A stretch of 64,000 nt of DNA from Polynucleobacter sp. MWH-UH24A (lineage in GTDB: Bacteria; Pseudomonadota; Gammaproteobacteria; Burkholderiales; Burkholderiaceae): positions 1,798,001-1,862,000 of the forward strand of contig NZ_CP061292.1 in NCBI RefSeq assembly GCF_018687475.1, read 5' to 3'. The notes below the pieces were generated by a model that saw only the letters and a program-made list of their open reading frames with translations, made no database searches and was not told the origin of the DNA. Of this stretch, positions 1-8,200 are shown one piece after another. Position 1 is the stretch's first letter; each line of letters begins with the position of its first letter. The translations under genes and the position numbers were made by a program.

Positions 1-168
1 ATCAATTTGCTCTCGATCTGCCATAGCCGTAATTTGGTTAGCGAGGATTATTTTCTGGTCGGCACGACTAAGCTGCCAGCGACCCGCTAAAACGCCAATT
101 GCCAGAACTACCAACATTGCAACCGTTGCGACTCTTCGCTCTACAATAAGAACTCGAAATAAACTCAA
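1..168 (-). CDS. SURF1 family cytochrome oxidase assembly protein, 5' end only
   Basis: Reading leftward from a TTG at 168 gives an open frame to the window edge (56 codons seen). It holds one hydrophobic segment followed by GRWQLSRADQK, the N-terminal signature of SURF1 proteins, which assist heme a insertion into cytochrome oxidase subunit I in the inner membrane. Its place beside the oxidase operon fits. The start is uncertain: TTG 168 gives a sensible short cytoplasmic head before the membrane segment, and no Shine-Dalgarno sequence is evident. The gene continues outside the window, so its conserved C-terminal part cannot be checked. Confidence 0.8.
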   Translation of the reverse strand, partial: MSLFRVLIVERRVATVAMLVVLAIGVLAGRWQLSRADQKIILANQITAMADREQID

Positions 169-183
169 GGGTTCGTTACCAAT

Positions 184-393
184 ATGAAATGGCTAATTGT
201 TTTTATTCTGTTGGTCATCATTGCTAGTCTTGGATCAGCCCTCTACTTCATGATGAAAGACAAGGGCAATAGTTCCAGAATGGTTCACTCGCTGATGCTC
301 AGAATTGGTTTATCGATTGCACTATTCATTGGCATTTGGATTGCCCATTACTTTGGACTCATTGAGTCCACTGGCCTGAAAGTACCTCAATAA
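184..393 (+). CDS. DUF2909 twin-transmembrane protein
   Basis: A 69-residue protein with two hydrophobic helices (about residues 3-24 and 40-59) separated by a short charged loop (MKDKGNSSR). Size, layout and position between coxIII and SURF1 match DUF2909 proteins, small inner-membrane proteins that accompany cytochrome oxidase genes in Burkholderiales. The molecular role is unknown; a part in oxidase assembly is only suggested by context. It runs opposite to its neighbours: its start lies 15 bp from the SURF1 start (divergent) and it converges on ctaE. Confidence 0.75.
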   Translation: MKWLIVFILLVIIASLGSALYFMMKDKGNSSRMVHSLMLRIGLSIALFIGIWIAHYFGLIESTGLKVPQ

Positions 394-413
394 GCAGCAA
401 CGATGGTTGCTGC
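394..413. terminator. Hairpin between convergent DUF2909 and ctaE genes
   Basis: A perfect 8-bp inverted repeat (GCAGCAAC, loop GATG, GTTGCTGC) begins directly after the DUF2909 stop codon and ends 12 bp before the ctaE stop. It could act as a two-way terminator. The flanking T-tracts are poor on both strands, so termination efficiency is doubtful. Confidence 0.5.
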
Positions 414-425
414 GTATTACTACCA

Positions 426-1280
426 TTACATCCAATAAACGACGATGTAGAGACCTAGCCAGACGACGTCAACGAAGTGCCAATACCATGCGGCGCCTTC
501 AAAACCAAAATGATTCTCAGCAGTGAAATCGCCACGAATCATGCGTCGCAAAACAATGGTCAACATCAAGCCGCCCAAAAATACATGGAATCCATGGAAA
601 CCCGTCAACATAAAGAAAGTTGAACCATAAATGCCAGAAGTAAGCTTCAGGTTTAAGTCGCTATAAGCATGGATATACTCGTAGGCCTGGAAACCCAAGA
701 AAATAAGACCCAAAGAAACGGTGGCAAATAAACCATAAATGGCATGCTGACGATTTCCCTCGCGCAAAGCATGATGCGCCCATGTCACCGTCACCCCTGA
801 ACTTAGTAGCAACAGGGTATTAATCGTTGGAATCGGCCAAGGACCAATCGTGCTAAATTTTTCCACTAAATTTGCCGGACCAACAGTAGGCCACGATGCC
901 ACAAAATCAGGCCATAAAAGTTTGTTATCTACGTCACTAAGCCAAGGTACGGTAATACTGCGGGCGTAAAAAAGCGCAGCAAAGAAAGCTGCAAAAAACA
1001 TGATCTCAGAAAAGATGAACCAGCTCATCGACCAGCGATAAGACACATCCACATTCACACCGTTTTTACCGGTATTGGACTCGGAGATTGCAGTACCAAA
1101 CCAACCATAAAGCACAAACAGTACATAAATGACGGCCGCCAAGACCAGCGGTCCTCCCCATGACAGGCCATTCACCCAAGCCGACATACCGCCACCAAAT
1201 CCAAGCAGGCCAATGCTTGCGAGGACAGGGTATTTTGAGGGGGCCGGAACAAAGTAATACGGTGTGGAGTTTAATGACAT
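426..1280 (-). CDS. ctaE: Cytochrome c oxidase subunit III
   Basis: A 284-residue polytopic membrane protein matching subunit III of aa3-type oxidases. It stabilises the catalytic core and helps proton uptake in the inner membrane. Visible marks are the N-terminal YYFVPAPSKYP, the SEIMFFAAFF helix and the C-terminal GFHGFHVFLGG and WYWHFVDVVWL segments with conserved His and Glu. It is the last gene of the ctaC-ctaD-small ORF-ctaG-DUF2970-ctaE operon, 21 bp after DUF2970. A purine-rich GAAAGAG lies just before the ATG. Confidence 0.95.
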   Translation of the reverse strand: MSLNSTPYYFVPAPSKYPVLASIGLLGFGGGMSAWVNGLSWGGPLVLAAVIYVLFVLYGWFGTAISESNTGKNGVNVDVSYRWSMSWFIFSEIMFFAAFFAALFYARSITVPWLSDVDNKLLWPDFVASWPTVGPANLVEKFSTIGPWPIPTINTLLLLSSGVTVTWAHHALREGNRQHAIYGLFATVSLGLIFLGFQAYEYIHAYSDLNLKLTSGIYGSTFFMLTGFHGFHVFLGGLMLTIVLRRMIRGDFTAENHFGFEGAAWYWHFVDVVWLGLYIVVYWM

Positions 1281-1301
1281 CGCGCTCTTTCTAACTAAAA
1301 A

Positions 1302-1496
1302 TTAATTGGCTACTACTAAATTCACAATCAATAAAAGGATCGCCATAAATAATACGGCGCCCAATACACCAGCAATGATGATGTGCACAAAGCTTAAGCT
1401 TGCAACATCATTTTTTAATCCTGCTTTATTACGAATTCCAAGAAATGCCCACAAAACTGCGCGCATTGAACCAACGAAGCTGGGTTGCTTGTTCAT
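1302..1496 (-). CDS. DUF2970 small membrane protein of the oxidase operon
   Basis: A 64-residue protein with a basic, Trp-containing N-terminal half (RAVLWAFLGIRNKAG) and one C-terminal membrane helix (about residues 38-62). This matches DUF2970, which sits between ctaG and ctaE in many betaproteobacteria. It starts with an ATGA overlap on the ctaG stop, so it is translationally coupled. Its role is not known; assembly or stability of the oxidase is inferred from the constant gene context. Confidence 0.8.
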   Translation of the reverse strand: MNKQPSFVGSMRAVLWAFLGIRNKAGLKNDVASLSFVHIIIAGVLGAVLFMAILLLIVNLVVAN

Positions 1497-2089
1497 GATG
1501 ACGCTTTCTTCTTAGACTCTTTGCTATCAGCAACAGGCTTTGGTATGCCAGTCTCAAAAAAGGTATATGACAAAGTAATTGTTTTAACGTCTTTAGGAAG
1601 ATTGGGATCAACAATAAATACCACGGGCATTTGCCGAATTTGATGCGGAGTCAGCGCTTGCTCTTGAAAACAAAAACACTCGATCTTCGTGAAGAATTCA
1701 GTGGCGGTCTTAGGTGCATAACTCGGAATCGCTTGAGCAGCCACTGGGCGATCCAAGGTGTTGACTACTTCATAAACAATCTCATGCATCTCACCTGGAT
1801 GAACTTCAAGAAAGTTCTTTACGGGCTTAAAGGCGAATGGTCCACGGCTATTGGAGTCAAATTCAATCGTGATTGTTCGACTGTAATCTACCTGGGTATT
1901 ACCAGGCTTACTTGCACCATAAGCTCGCACACCATAATTATTTTTACTGGTTACAACATTAATACCAGTTACCTCGCACAGCGCTTTGTACAAAGGCACT
2001 AAGGCATAACCAAATCCGAACATTAGTACGGCAAGCAAAAGAAGCTTAAGAAGGATTTGCTTATTGAGAGTGCCTAGATTGTGTGCCAT
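1493..2089 (-). CDS. ctaG: Cytochrome c oxidase assembly protein CtaG/Cox11
   Basis: A 198-residue protein anchored by one N-terminal helix (about residues 13-32) with a periplasmic Cox11 domain. It delivers copper to the CuB site of subunit I. The copper-binding CFCF motif is at residues 138-141, followed by EQAL, and a further Cys is at 38, as usual for the family. The tail is Lys/Ser-rich. It lies between the 41-residue assembly ORF and DUF2970 and overlaps the latter by 4 bp. Confidence 0.93.
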   Translation of the reverse strand: MAHNLGTLNKQILLKLLLLAVLMFGFGYALVPLYKALCEVTGINVVTSKNNYGVRAYGASKPGNTQVDYSRTITIEFDSNSRGPFAFKPVKNFLEVHPGEMHEIVYEVVNTLDRPVAAQAIPSYAPKTATEFFTKIECFCFQEQALTPHQIRQMPVVFIVDPNLPKDVKTITLSYTFFETGIPKPVADSKESKKKASS

Positions 2090-2093
2090 GCGA

Positions 2094-2219
2094 CTAACCC
2101 AAGAACCAATACTTCAGCACAATACCCAAGAAAAAAGTCAAAACAATCGATAGCAAGACCGCCGCTAGGCGGCGGTTGCTCATCAATGGATTTGATCGCT
2201 CGGTCACGTAAGGCGCCAT
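2094..2219 (-). CDS. Cytochrome oxidase small assembly protein (41 aa)
   Basis: A short gene found by reading the gap between ctaD and ctaG. ATG at 2219 overlaps the ctaD stop as TAATG, and TAG at 2094-2096 precedes the ctaG start by 4 bp. The product begins [11 protein letters not shown], then has a basic SNRRLA turn, one membrane helix and ends KYWFLG. This matches the tiny 'cytochrome oxidase small assembly protein' found at the same place in Burkholderiales operons. One helix and a short cytoplasmic head are all that can be seen. The assembly role is inferred from position. Confidence 0.8.
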   Translation of the reverse strand: MAPYVTERSNPLMSNRRLAAVLLSIVLTFFLGIVLKYWFLG

Positions 2220-3811
2220 TAACTAACTTTGGGTGGCTGCTCAAAGGTATGGAACGGAGCAGGTGATGGAACTGTCCACTCTAAGGAATTAGCTGTCTCC
2301 CATGGGCTATCAGGAGCCTTCTTGCCATGACCACGGTATGCCGGCAACACCACATACAGTAAGAAATAAACCTGCATTAAACCAAAACCTAAGCCACCGA
2401 TTGATGCAATTAAATTGAAGTCAGCAAATTGAGTTGGGTAATCTGCATACCGACGTGGCATACCGGCCAAGCCCAAAAAGTGCATCGGGAAAAAGGTGAG
2501 GTTAAAGAAGAACATCGATCCCCAAAAATGAATCTTGCCACGGAACTCATCGGCCATACGACCTGTCCATTTTGGACACCAGTAATAAAAGCCTGCAAAC
2601 ATTGCAAAGAGCGAGCCCGCCACTAATACATAGTGGAAGTGGGCAACCACGTAGTAAGTGTCTTGTAGGCCAATATCAATTGGGGCCATCGCTAAAACAA
2701 GTCCAGTAAAGCCGCCAATTGTGAATACAAAGATGAATCCGATCGCCCATAGCATCGGGGTTTCAAAGGTCATTGAACCTTTCCACATCGTTGCAACCCA
2801 GTTAAAAATCTTCACACCGGTTGGTACGGCAATCAACATCGTGGCGTACATAAAGAAGAGTTGTCCAGTCACTGGCATACCTGTGGTGAACATATGATGC
2901 GCCCAAACAATGAATGACAAGATTGCAATGGATGATGTGGCATAAACCATTGATTCGTAGCCAAACAAGCGTTTTCTAGCAAAAACAGGAACGACCTCGC
3001 TGATAATGCCAAATGCTGGCAAGATCATGATGTAAACCTCAGGGTGGCCAAAGAACCAGAAAATATGCTGGTACATCACAGGGTCGCCGCCGCCGGCCGC
3101 GGAGAAGAAGCTAGTACCAAAGTGGCGGTCGGTTAGAACCATGGTGATTGCGCCTGCTAGTACAGGCATCACTGCAATTAACAAATACGCAGTGATCAAC
3201 CAAGTCCAGCAAAACATTGGCATTTTCATGAGCGTCATGCCCGGTGCGCGCATGTTCAAAATGGTCACAATGATGTTAATCGAACCCATAATCGAAGAAG
3301 CGCCTAAAAGGTGCAATGCGAAGATGGCCATATCCATTCCTGGCCCCATTTGCAAGGTCAATGGTGCATATAAGGTCCAGCCACCCGACGGCGCACCGCC
3401 TGGCACTAGGAATGAGCCAAACAACAGCAAGGCAGCAACCGGCAAAATCCAGAAACTAAAGTTGTTCATCCGTGCGAAAGCCATGTCCGATGCGCCAATT
3501 TGCAAAGGAATCATCCAGTTTGCAAAGCCGACGAAGGCCGGCATAATGGCTCCGAATACCATCACCAAACCATGCATAGTCGTTAGTTGATTAAAGAACT
3601 CGGGGCGCAAATATTGCAATCCGGGCTGAAAAAGCTCCAAACGTATACCAAGCGCCATAACGCCACCTGCCAAGAGGCTCACGAATGCAAAAATCAAATA
3701 CATCGTGCCGATGTCTTTGTGATTGGTTGCGAATAACCAGCGGCGCCATCCGTGCGGATGATCGTGTGCGTGATCGTGTGCGTGATCGTGGGTTGTTGAT
3801 ATGGTGCTCAT
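2219..3811 (-). CDS. ctaD: Cytochrome c oxidase subunit I
   Basis: A 530-residue heme-copper oxidase subunit I with twelve predicted helices. It reduces oxygen and pumps protons in the inner membrane. Heme and copper ligands are visible: His80, the cross-linked HPEVY pair (256-260), His305-His306, and His392/His394 in VAHFHYV. Glu258 of HPEVY, Asp109 (D-channel entry) and Lys335 (K-channel) mark a proton-pumping A-type enzyme. The N-terminus carries an unusual His-Asp-Ala repeat (residues 8-20). The gene is 40 bp after ctaC and its stop overlaps the start of the small assembly ORF. Confidence 0.97.
   Translation of the reverse strand: MSTISTTHDHAHDHAHDHPHGWRRWLFATNHKDIGTMYLIFAFVSLLAGGVMALGIRLELFQPGLQYLRPEFFNQLTTMHGLVMVFGAIMPAFVGFANWMIPLQIGASDMAFARMNNFSFWILPVAALLLFGSFLVPGGAPSGGWTLYAPLTLQMGPGMDMAIFALHLLGASSIMGSINIIVTILNMRAPGMTLMKMPMFCWTWLITAYLLIAVMPVLAGAITMVLTDRHFGTSFFSAAGGGDPVMYQHIFWFFGHPEVYIMILPAFGIISEVVPVFARKRLFGYESMVYATSSIAILSFIVWAHHMFTTGMPVTGQLFFMYATMLIAVPTGVKIFNWVATMWKGSMTFETPMLWAIGFIFVFTIGGFTGLVLAMAPIDIGLQDTYYVVAHFHYVLVAGSLFAMFAGFYYWCPKWTGRMADEFRGKIHFWGSMFFFNLTFFPMHFLGLAGMPRRYADYPTQFADFNLIASIGGLGFGLMQVYFLLYVVLPAYRGHGKKAPDSPWETANSLEWTVPSPAPFHTFEQPPKVS
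3760..3792. repeat. 12-bp tandem repeat encoding the His-rich CtaD N-terminus
   Basis: The unit GATCGTGTGCGT (plus strand) occurs twice in full and once in part. On the coding strand it gives the HDHA periodicity of the oxidase subunit I head. A perfect in-frame 12-bp repeat could change copy number by slippage without breaking the frame. Confidence 0.75.
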
Positions 3812-3851
3812 GATTTGCTCCGGTTTAATTCAATTCGTTATATAGGTTCAG

Positions 3852-5006
3852 TTATTTTCCAGCACGAACAGATGCAAACTCTTGAGTTTGTACTACTTCA
3901 CCTGTCTTGTTACCCCATGCATTGCGGTAATAGGTCATCACGGCTGCCAAGTCGCCATCGGATAAAACACCGCCCCATTTGGGCATGGCACCCTTACCAT
4001 TAATCAAAATTGTGAAATTACCTGCCTTTGGACCAAGTGCAACCTTGCTGCCATCCAATGCAGGGAAGGCACCTGCGCCCTTGCCGTTCGGTTGGTGGCA
4101 TGCAGCGCAATTGGTAGCGTAAACCTTCGCACCACGATCCATTTGCTCTGCCAAGGTATAGACCTTGCTGGGATCATCCGCGGTTGCAGCCATTTCTTTT
4201 TTCTTTTGAGCAACCCATTTGGTGTAATCCTCATCTGAAACGACTCTGACCACGATGGGCATAAATGCGTGCTGCGCACCACAAAGCTCTGAACATTGTC
4301 CACGGAAGGTGCCAATTTTTTCAGCCCGGAACCAGGTGTCTCGTACAAACCCAGGGATTGCGTCTTGCTTTACGCCAAAGGCGGGCACGGTCCACGCATG
4401 GATAACATCATTTGCTGTGGTAATTAAACGAATTTTTTTATTCACAGGCACAACCATTTCTTGATCAACTTCCATCAAATAGGTTGGGCTCTTGGGGGCA
4501 AGATTATTGATTGCTTCGCGTGAAGTAGACATGGTGGAAAGAAAGCTAATGCCTTCGCCTTCACCCTTAATATAGTCATAGCCCCACTTCCACTGATACC
4601 CAGTGGTTTTAATAGTGATGTCGGCATTGGTTGTGTCCTTCATTGCCACGACGGTTTTGGTAGCAGGAAGAGCCATGCCAATCACGATTAACAGCGGGAT
4701 CACGGTCCAAATAATTTCAACTGAAGTGCTCTCATGAAATGATGCGGGCTGCGCGCCCTTTGATTTGCGATGTTTGTAAATGGAGTAGAACATCACCGAG
4801 AAAACGCCGATAAAAATCAACAAGCAAATGATCATCATGAACCAATGCAACCAATGAATTTCTTCCATGATCTTGGTAGCCGGTGCAGGAAAGTTCAATT
4901 GATTAACTTTGGGGCCACCAGGCATATCTTGCGCTGCAACAGTAACGCTCCAAATTCCAAAACCTAGGACAAACCAAATTTTTGTCAGCAATTTACGAAT
5001 ATTCAT
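3852..5006 (-). CDS. ctaC: Cytochrome c oxidase subunit II with fused cytochrome c domain
   Basis: A 384-residue protein: signal sequence ending near VAAQ, two helices forming the subunit II hairpin, a periplasmic CuA cupredoxin domain and a C-terminal c-type cytochrome domain. CuA ligands appear as HAW (His203) and CSELCGAQHAFM (Cys238, Cys242, His246, Met249). The heme c motif CAACH is at residues 300-304 and a likely Met ligand is in KGAMPKW. It accepts electrons from soluble cytochrome c. The ATG at 5006 is preferred over an upstream in-frame ATG at 5060 because it starts directly at a signal peptide. First gene of the oxidase operon. Confidence 0.95.
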   Translation of the reverse strand: MNIRKLLTKIWFVLGFGIWSVTVAAQDMPGGPKVNQLNFPAPATKIMEEIHWLHWFMMIICLLIFIGVFSVMFYSIYKHRKSKGAQPASFHESTSVEIIWTVIPLLIVIGMALPATKTVVAMKDTTNADITIKTTGYQWKWGYDYIKGEGEGISFLSTMSTSREAINNLAPKSPTYLMEVDQEMVVPVNKKIRLITTANDVIHAWTVPAFGVKQDAIPGFVRDTWFRAEKIGTFRGQCSELCGAQHAFMPIVVRVVSDEDYTKWVAQKKKEMAATADDPSKVYTLAEQMDRGAKVYATNCAACHQPNGKGAGAFPALDGSKVALGPKAGNFTILINGKGAMPKWGGVLSDGDLAAVMTYYRNAWGNKTGEVVQTQEFASVRAGK

Positions 5007-5085
5007 TTTTTTCTCAAATTTAAGAGGAGCGTACCCAGTAAACCACGGCCACTTTTCCACCCACTAATCAATAATTAGACACTGA

Positions 5086-5091
5086 ATTATA
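5086..5091 (-). promoter_or_regulatory. Probable -10 element for the oxidase operon
   Basis: A perfect TATAAT on the minus strand, about 80 bp before the ctaC ATG, would give a leader of about 70 nt. The best -35 candidate is a poor match at a non-ideal spacing (ATGACT, 19 bp), so the call rests mainly on the -10 hexamer. Confidence 0.4.
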
Positions 5092-5161
5092 GGATGATTT
5101 GCTTGACAGAAGTCATTTTGTGATTTCCTTTGGTGCAAACCCTATATGTAGATAATTAAAT

Positions 5162-5173
5162 GTAAGTACTTAC
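5162..5173. other. 12-bp perfect palindrome GTAAGTACTTAC
   Basis: A perfect palindrome in the 186-bp gap between the BioC-like gene and the ctaC start, about 70 bp upstream of the presumed ctaC -10. It could be an operator for the oxidase operon. Next to it, a 6-bp stem (AAATAG/CTATTT, 5179-5198 region) covers the stop codon of the BioC-like gene and may be a weak terminator. No regulator can be named from the sequence. Confidence 0.35.
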
Positions 5174-5192
5174 TTATAAAATAGCTCCGCAA

Positions 5193-5954
5193 CTATTTAC
5201 GTTTAATTGCATCTGCGCGAATATATGCCGTTTTACTATCTCCGCTACTGCGATTTTTAGCTAAAACCCAGGCATGCCCATAAACGATTTCCAGTGTCAG
5301 TTTTAGGGGGCTGGGTGCGTGCAGCCGATCAAGTTGTGCATCCGGAGAAATGAGCCCAAGGGCCAAACCATCCTTGTAAAGGGCCCGTTCGGTCTCGTAC
5401 TCCAAATAAAGGTATTCCATATCCATGACCGGGTCCGAATAGCGGTTTTGAACTAAGGCATCCCCAATATCGTGCATATCGAGGGCGCCCGGTAGGGCTT
5501 GTAAATGCCCCCCTTCTGAATTGGCATTCCGAAGTTCCTTACCCGTATCGGGGCCTAAATAGGCAAATGAAATAAGACCGCCTTCAGTCAGGTGTTGATG
5601 ACAATTTGCTAACCAGGCTCCAGGATTGCTGCGACTTTGCAACGATAAATTACTAAGGATTAAGTCATAGGATGCGTCGGCTGGAATCCCCTGATCCAAT
5701 AATCGGCCAGAGTTCGGCAAGATTCGACTAAGTGCCTGTTGAAGTTTGATTCGGAATGGCGTGGCTCCCTGAATTTGAGAATCGGCAATGCTGTCAATCT
5801 GCGCACCAGGAAAACGCCTAATAAATGCCCTGCGATTTAAGTCTGAAAAATCGGGTTCAAGCAGGATTCGTTTTGGAGATAACTTGATGGGCTCTAACTT
5901 ATTGAGTATCCGCTCTTGAATTTCTGCACGAAGCCATGAAAGAGAAGTGGTCAT
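5193..5954 (-). CDS. BioC-like methyltransferase domain protein
   Basis: A 253-residue protein resembling BioC-type class I methyltransferases in its middle and C-terminal parts: YDLILSNLSLQ, then GGLISFAYLGPDTGKEL and the C-terminal EIVYGHAW block. BioC methylates malonyl-ACP at the start of biotin synthesis. Here the glycine-rich SAM motif I (expected after about residue 30) is not recognisable; the corresponding stretch reads RILLEPDFSDLNRRAF. It may be a divergent or inactive relative. ATG 5954 is chosen over 6005 because the longer form would overlap divergent comF and because TATACT sits 6 nt before 5954. No other bio synthesis gene is adjacent. Confidence 0.6.
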   Translation of the reverse strand: MTTSLSWLRAEIQERILNKLEPIKLSPKRILLEPDFSDLNRRAFIRRFPGAQIDSIADSQIQGATPFRIKLQQALSRILPNSGRLLDQGIPADASYDLILSNLSLQSRSNPGAWLANCHQHLTEGGLISFAYLGPDTGKELRNANSEGGHLQALPGALDMHDIGDALVQNRYSDPVMDMEYLYLEYETERALYKDGLALGLISPDAQLDRLHAPSPLKLTLEIVYGHAWVLAKNRSSGDSKTAYIRADAIKRK

Positions 5955-5960
5955 CGAATC

Positions 5961-5968
5961 AGTATACT
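5961..5968. promoter_or_regulatory. Palindromic two-way -10 element (AGTATACT)
   Basis: AGTATACT reads TATACT on both strands. On the minus strand it lies 6 nt before the BioC-like ATG (5954), and on the plus strand 10 nt before the comF ATG (5979). One 8-bp palindrome could therefore serve both divergent genes, with nearly or fully leaderless transcripts. No clear -35 is seen. Confidence 0.5.
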
Positions 5969-5978
5969 CAGCGCCCCA

Positions 5979-6704
5979 ATGCGCTGGTTTAGTACCGTAA
6001 CCCAATATCTAATACCCACACTGTGCATGGTGTGCGAAAACCCACAAGCGAAAATTGTTTGTCACGCATGTCGCAAGCGAATTGCTATAAATCGCTCGCG
6101 AATTGGTCCATCATGCGCGGTTTGTGCTTTACCAATTAAACCGCATCAATCAATTTGCACCCAATGTGAAGAGGAGAGGCCAGCATTTGATCGCGTGGTT
6201 TATCTCGACCTTTATCAAGAACCATTGCGCCACCCACTTCATCTTCTGAAGTACCAAAAAAGATTAGCATGCGCTTCTGGGTTTGCTCTGTTATGGAATA
6301 CATTTCATCAAAATGCTCTCAAATCCTGCGATGCAGATGTTTTGATTCCGGTGCCCCTTAGCCAAGCAAAATTAGCGGCACGGGGGTTTAATCAAGCCTG
6401 GGAAATCGCCAAACAACTCGATCTCCCAAACTCTGTCAAACGAGCTCCAAACCTAGTGGTCTGCCAAAGGGCGAATGCCGCACAGACGAGTCTTAGCCGC
6501 GCTAATCGAACGGCGTCCATGCAAGAACGTTTTATCTTAAAGGCGGACGCAGTAACTGTCATCAAGAACCGGCATATTTTGATTGTTGATGATGTGTTGA
6601 CCACCGGCTCGACCATTCACTATCTGGCTAAAACCCTTAAACAATCTGGAGCAAAACGGGTAACGGCATGGACTATGTTTCGGACGCCACCTTGGAGGGC
6701 TTAG
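5979..6704 (+). CDS. comF: ComF family phosphoribosyltransferase-like protein
   Basis: A 241-residue protein with four CxxC pairs in its first 63 residues (16/19, 28/31, 46/49, 60/63), forming the ComF zinc-binding region. A phosphoribosyltransferase fold follows, with the PRPP loop ILIVDDVLTTGST near residue 200. ComF proteins act in DNA uptake and replication-fork processing; the exact reaction is not settled. It is divergent from the BioC-like gene. Its stop is 18 bp before the trmL start. Confidence 0.88.
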   Translation: MRWFSTVTQYLIPTLCMVCENPQAKIVCHACRKRIAINRSRIGPSCAVCALPIKPHQSICTQCEEERPAFDRVVYLDLYQEPLRHPLHLLKYQKRLACASGFALLWNTFHQNALKSCDADVLIPVPLSQAKLAARGFNQAWEIAKQLDLPNSVKRAPNLVVCQRANAAQTSLSRANRTASMQERFILKADAVTVIKNRHILIVDDVLTTGSTIHYLAKTLKQSGAKRVTAWTMFRTPPWRA

Positions 6705-6710
6705 GTGCAA

Positions 6711-6716
6711 TATGAT
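6711..6716 (+). promoter_or_regulatory. TATGAT -10 element 6 nt before trmL
   Basis: TATGAT followed by six bases (GCTGCT) and then the trmL ATG. There is no Shine-Dalgarno sequence. The spacing would put the transcription start at the ATG itself, so a leaderless trmL mRNA is likely, in addition to read-through from comF. Confidence 0.45.
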
Positions 6717-6722
6717 GCTGCT

Positions 6723-7193
6723 ATGTTTAATGTTGTTTTATTTGAACCCGAAATTCCGCCCAATACAGGAAATATCATCCGTTTATGCGCCAATACCGGT
6801 GCGCAATTGCATTTGATCAAACCACTTGGTTTTCCTCTTGAACACGCCAAATTAAAGCGGGCGGGTTTGGACTACCACGAGTTTGCCAGTCTCAAGCTCT
6901 ATGAAAACTGGTCAGATTTTTTGGCAATCACTAAGGCTGATCTTGAGCGCGTATTTGCTCTCACAACCAAAGGTCAGCGCTCTCTACTTCATGCGGAATT
7001 TCATCCAAACGATTACTTTGTATTCGGATCGGAGACCAAAGGAATCAGTGATCAGGTACGCGCTAGCATTCCACGTGAAAATCACCTACGACTTGCAATG
7101 CTGGCCAATAGTCGCAGCTTAAATCTCTCAAACTCAGTGGCGATCGTTGTTTATGAAGCGTGGCGCCAGCACCAATTCCAGGGTGGTACTTAA
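6723..7193 (+). CDS. trmL: tRNA (cytidine(34)-2'-O)-methyltransferase
   Basis: A 156-residue SPOUT-class methyltransferase of the TrmL type, which methylates the wobble ribose of tRNA-Leu isoacceptors using SAM. The N-terminal [20 protein letters not shown] motif and the knot motifs FGSETKGI and [19 protein letters not shown] are all present. ATG 6723 is preferred to an upstream GTG/ATG because the fold begins there and TATGAT lies 6 nt upstream. Its stop interlocks with that of convergent gpsA in a TTAA. Confidence 0.93.
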   Translation: MFNVVLFEPEIPPNTGNIIRLCANTGAQLHLIKPLGFPLEHAKLKRAGLDYHEFASLKLYENWSDFLAITKADLERVFALTTKGQRSLLHAEFHPNDYFVFGSETKGISDQVRASIPRENHLRLAMLANSRSLNLSNSVAIVVYEAWRQHQFQGGT

Positions 7194-8200
7194 TTTTCCG
7201 ATTTAGGCTCGCGACCCATTAGGGCTCGAACGGCCGCCTCAGGACTTAACTGACCATTCAACACCTGACTAACCGTTGTACAAATTGGCATTTCAGTATG
7301 ATGTTTTTTAGCCAAATCACTCACGGCTTGAGCGCACAAGACGCCCTCAGCCACATGACCAAGCGCAGCCAACACTCGATCTAAAGGCTCACCAGCGGCA
7401 AGCGATAGCCCCACCCGGCGGTTACGCGATAAATCACCAGTTGCGGTCAGAATGAGATCACCCAATCCAGTAAGGCCCATGCAGGTTTCACTTTTTCCAC
7501 CAACGGCTTTCACTAAGCGCATCATTTCTGCCAAGCCTCGCGTCAATAATGCGGCGCGAGCATTCATGCCTAATCCCAGACCATCACTAATTCCAGCGGC
7601 GATCGCTAACACATTTTTCACTGCGCCACCAAGCTCAACGCCAATTAGATCGTCACTTGCATAGACTCGAATATTTCCATGATGAAACGCAGTTTGTACT
7701 TGCTGACCAAATTCAGAGGTGGTGCTAGCTACTGTCAAAGCACAAGGCAGGCCTTCACCAACTTCACGCGCAAAGCTAGGGCCCGATAACACACCGACTG
7801 CATGCGCATGAGTGGCATACCGTTCTTGTTCGCGCTGAACAACTTGATGCGGCAGTAGTGAAGTTTTGGGCTCCAGACCTTTGCAAAGCCACAAAATATT
7901 AAAAGGGTGTTGAGCCAATTTAAATACATCAGCTACCGTACTTGCTAAACCAGCCATTGGCGTGGCAATGACTAACAAGTCATCAGATCCTAAGCGGCCA
8001 ACGGCCCTCTCAAAATCCGATTCGATTGCTAATGAATTGGGTAGAGTAACGGCCGGTAAATACTGCTTATTTTCATGATCCCGACGCATGACTTCAGCTG
8101 CATTTGGATTGCGCGCCCATAAGCAAACTGGATGGTGACTAGCAGCGGATATAGCAATGGCTGTACCCCATGCTCCTGCTCCTAGAACCGAGATATTCAT
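7190..8200 (-). CDS. gpsA: NAD(P)+-dependent glycerol-3-phosphate dehydrogenase
   Basis: A 336-residue cytoplasmic enzyme that reduces dihydroxyacetone phosphate to sn-glycerol-3-phosphate for phospholipid synthesis. The N-terminal nucleotide-binding motif GAGAWGTA, the LCKGLEP segment, SGPSFAREV and the catalytic [15 protein letters not shown] region are visible. The start ATG shares one base with the secB stop (TAATG), so the pair is translationally coupled, as in many proteobacteria. Confidence 0.96.
   Translation of the reverse strand: MNISVLGAGAWGTAIAISAASHHPVCLWARNPNAAEVMRRDHENKQYLPAVTLPNSLAIESDFERAVGRLGSDDLLVIATPMAGLASTVADVFKLAQHPFNILWLCKGLEPKTSLLPHQVVQREQERYATHAHAVGVLSGPSFAREVGEGLPCALTVASTTSEFGQQVQTAFHHGNIRVYASDDLIGVELGGAVKNVLAIAAGISDGLGLGMNARAALLTRGLAEMMRLVKAVGGKSETCMGLTGLGDLILTATGDLSRNRRVGLSLAAGEPLDRVLAALGHVAEGVLCAQAVSDLAKKHHTEMPICTTVSQVLNGQLSPEAAVRALMGREPKSEN

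Noticed and set aside
3141..3590. A 149-codon open frame on the plus strand inside ctaD
   Set aside because: It is antisense to a clearly real gene. Its residue content mirrors the hydrophobic codons of the other strand, and it matches no family.
5103..5108. A perfect TTGACA on the plus strand between ctaC and the BioC-like gene
   Set aside because: No -10 follows at 16-18 bp, and transcription from it would only run antisense into the BioC-like gene.
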